Positions 63,778 to 64,000 of a stretch of DNA of 64,000 nt are shown here, piece by piece (within the stretch, counting starts at the first letter, position 1; each line of letters begins with the position of its first letter). The stretch comes from Dryas octopetala (taxonomy: Eukaryota; Streptophyta; Magnoliopsida; Rosales; Rosaceae), in NCBI GenBank assembly GCA_963921425.1, contig OY992837.1, positions 20,600,630 through 20,664,629 of the forward strand, in the 5' to 3' direction. The notes beneath the pieces were generated by a model that was not told the origin of the DNA, searched no databases, and was given only the letters and a program-made list of their open reading frames with translations. Position numbers and translations under genes: made by a program.

Positions 63778-64000
63778 CTGAAAACAATATTAACATGTTG
63801 TCACCAAAACTTGTTTCAAGTCACCGAAAAAGCTATTATGTTTCCAATTGATGGACGGAAAAAATAATATTCTCTTCTCAGACAGTCTGGCTAACGTAAC
63901 GATGTTACTACAAGACTGTAAAACTCTGAACCGTACACATACGTGTTGAGAGTGAATGAATGAACGAATGAATGATTCAGAATCACCATATAATTCCATA
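63778..64000 (-). other. Intron of the boron transporter gene, continuing past the window edge
   Basis: On the minus strand this lies upstream of the exon starting at 63777 (acceptor TTTTCAG). The preceding exon should encode a segment ending just before ILAPTTY, and no such sequence appears up to 64000. It contains a (GAATGAAT)n-like patch near 63950-63975. Confidence 0.6.

Overview
The window is nuclear DNA of a flowering plant, most likely a core eudicot. Four things point that way: AT-rich GT-AG introns, recognisable plant host genes (a NIMIN-type NPR1-interacting protein, delta-COP, the chloroplast PPR protein OTP70, a BOR-type boron exporter), long tracts of degenerate plant transposons, and no operons or bacterial signals. 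I cannot fix the family or species from the sequence alone.

Layout. 1-2.9 kb: an unrecognised reading-frame fragment beside a collapsed Gypsy-type LTR. 3.05-3.57 kb: a single-exon NIMIN-like gene. 3.7-8.2 kb: intergenic foldback elements. 8.47-14.28 kb: an 11-exon coatomer delta-subunit gene. 14.3-21.2 kb: foldback elements, an ORF cut off by an LTR start, and a decayed Gypsy element containing a telomere-like insertion. 21.18-49.45 kb: a giant nested structure. A hAT-superfamily element (TTF/ZMYM type) has near-matching 8-bp target duplications at its outer ends. Its transposase gene is split first by a 12.6-kb insertion, which carries an intact OTP70 gene, a retroelement remnant and a broken second OTP70 copy. 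It is split again by a 12.3-kb CACTA (En/Spm) transposon, which itself contains a 2-kb non-autonomous hAT-like element. 49.9-54.8 kb: two large Gypsy-type LTR-like units. 55-60 kb: foldbacks, a Copia-type LTR with its primer-binding motif, SINE-like sequence and microsatellites. 60.1-64 kb: the last 11 coding exons of a BOR1/BOR2-like boron transporter on the minus strand; its 5' end lies beyond the window.

The host genes are functionally unrelated (salicylate signalling, Golgi-ER traffic, chloroplast RNA processing, boron export) and show no sign of a joint pathway. The notable biology is structural. There is nested transposition with datable target duplications. A housekeeping PPR gene and its recent partial duplicate sit inside a transposon. 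Two insertions are flanked by unusually long direct duplications (26 and 57 bp), which look like double-strand-break repair with fill-in synthesis. The CACTA element holds a higher-order repeat and a long inverted repeat just upstream of its transposase.

All calls come from reading the sequence and from memory of the families; no database search was run.
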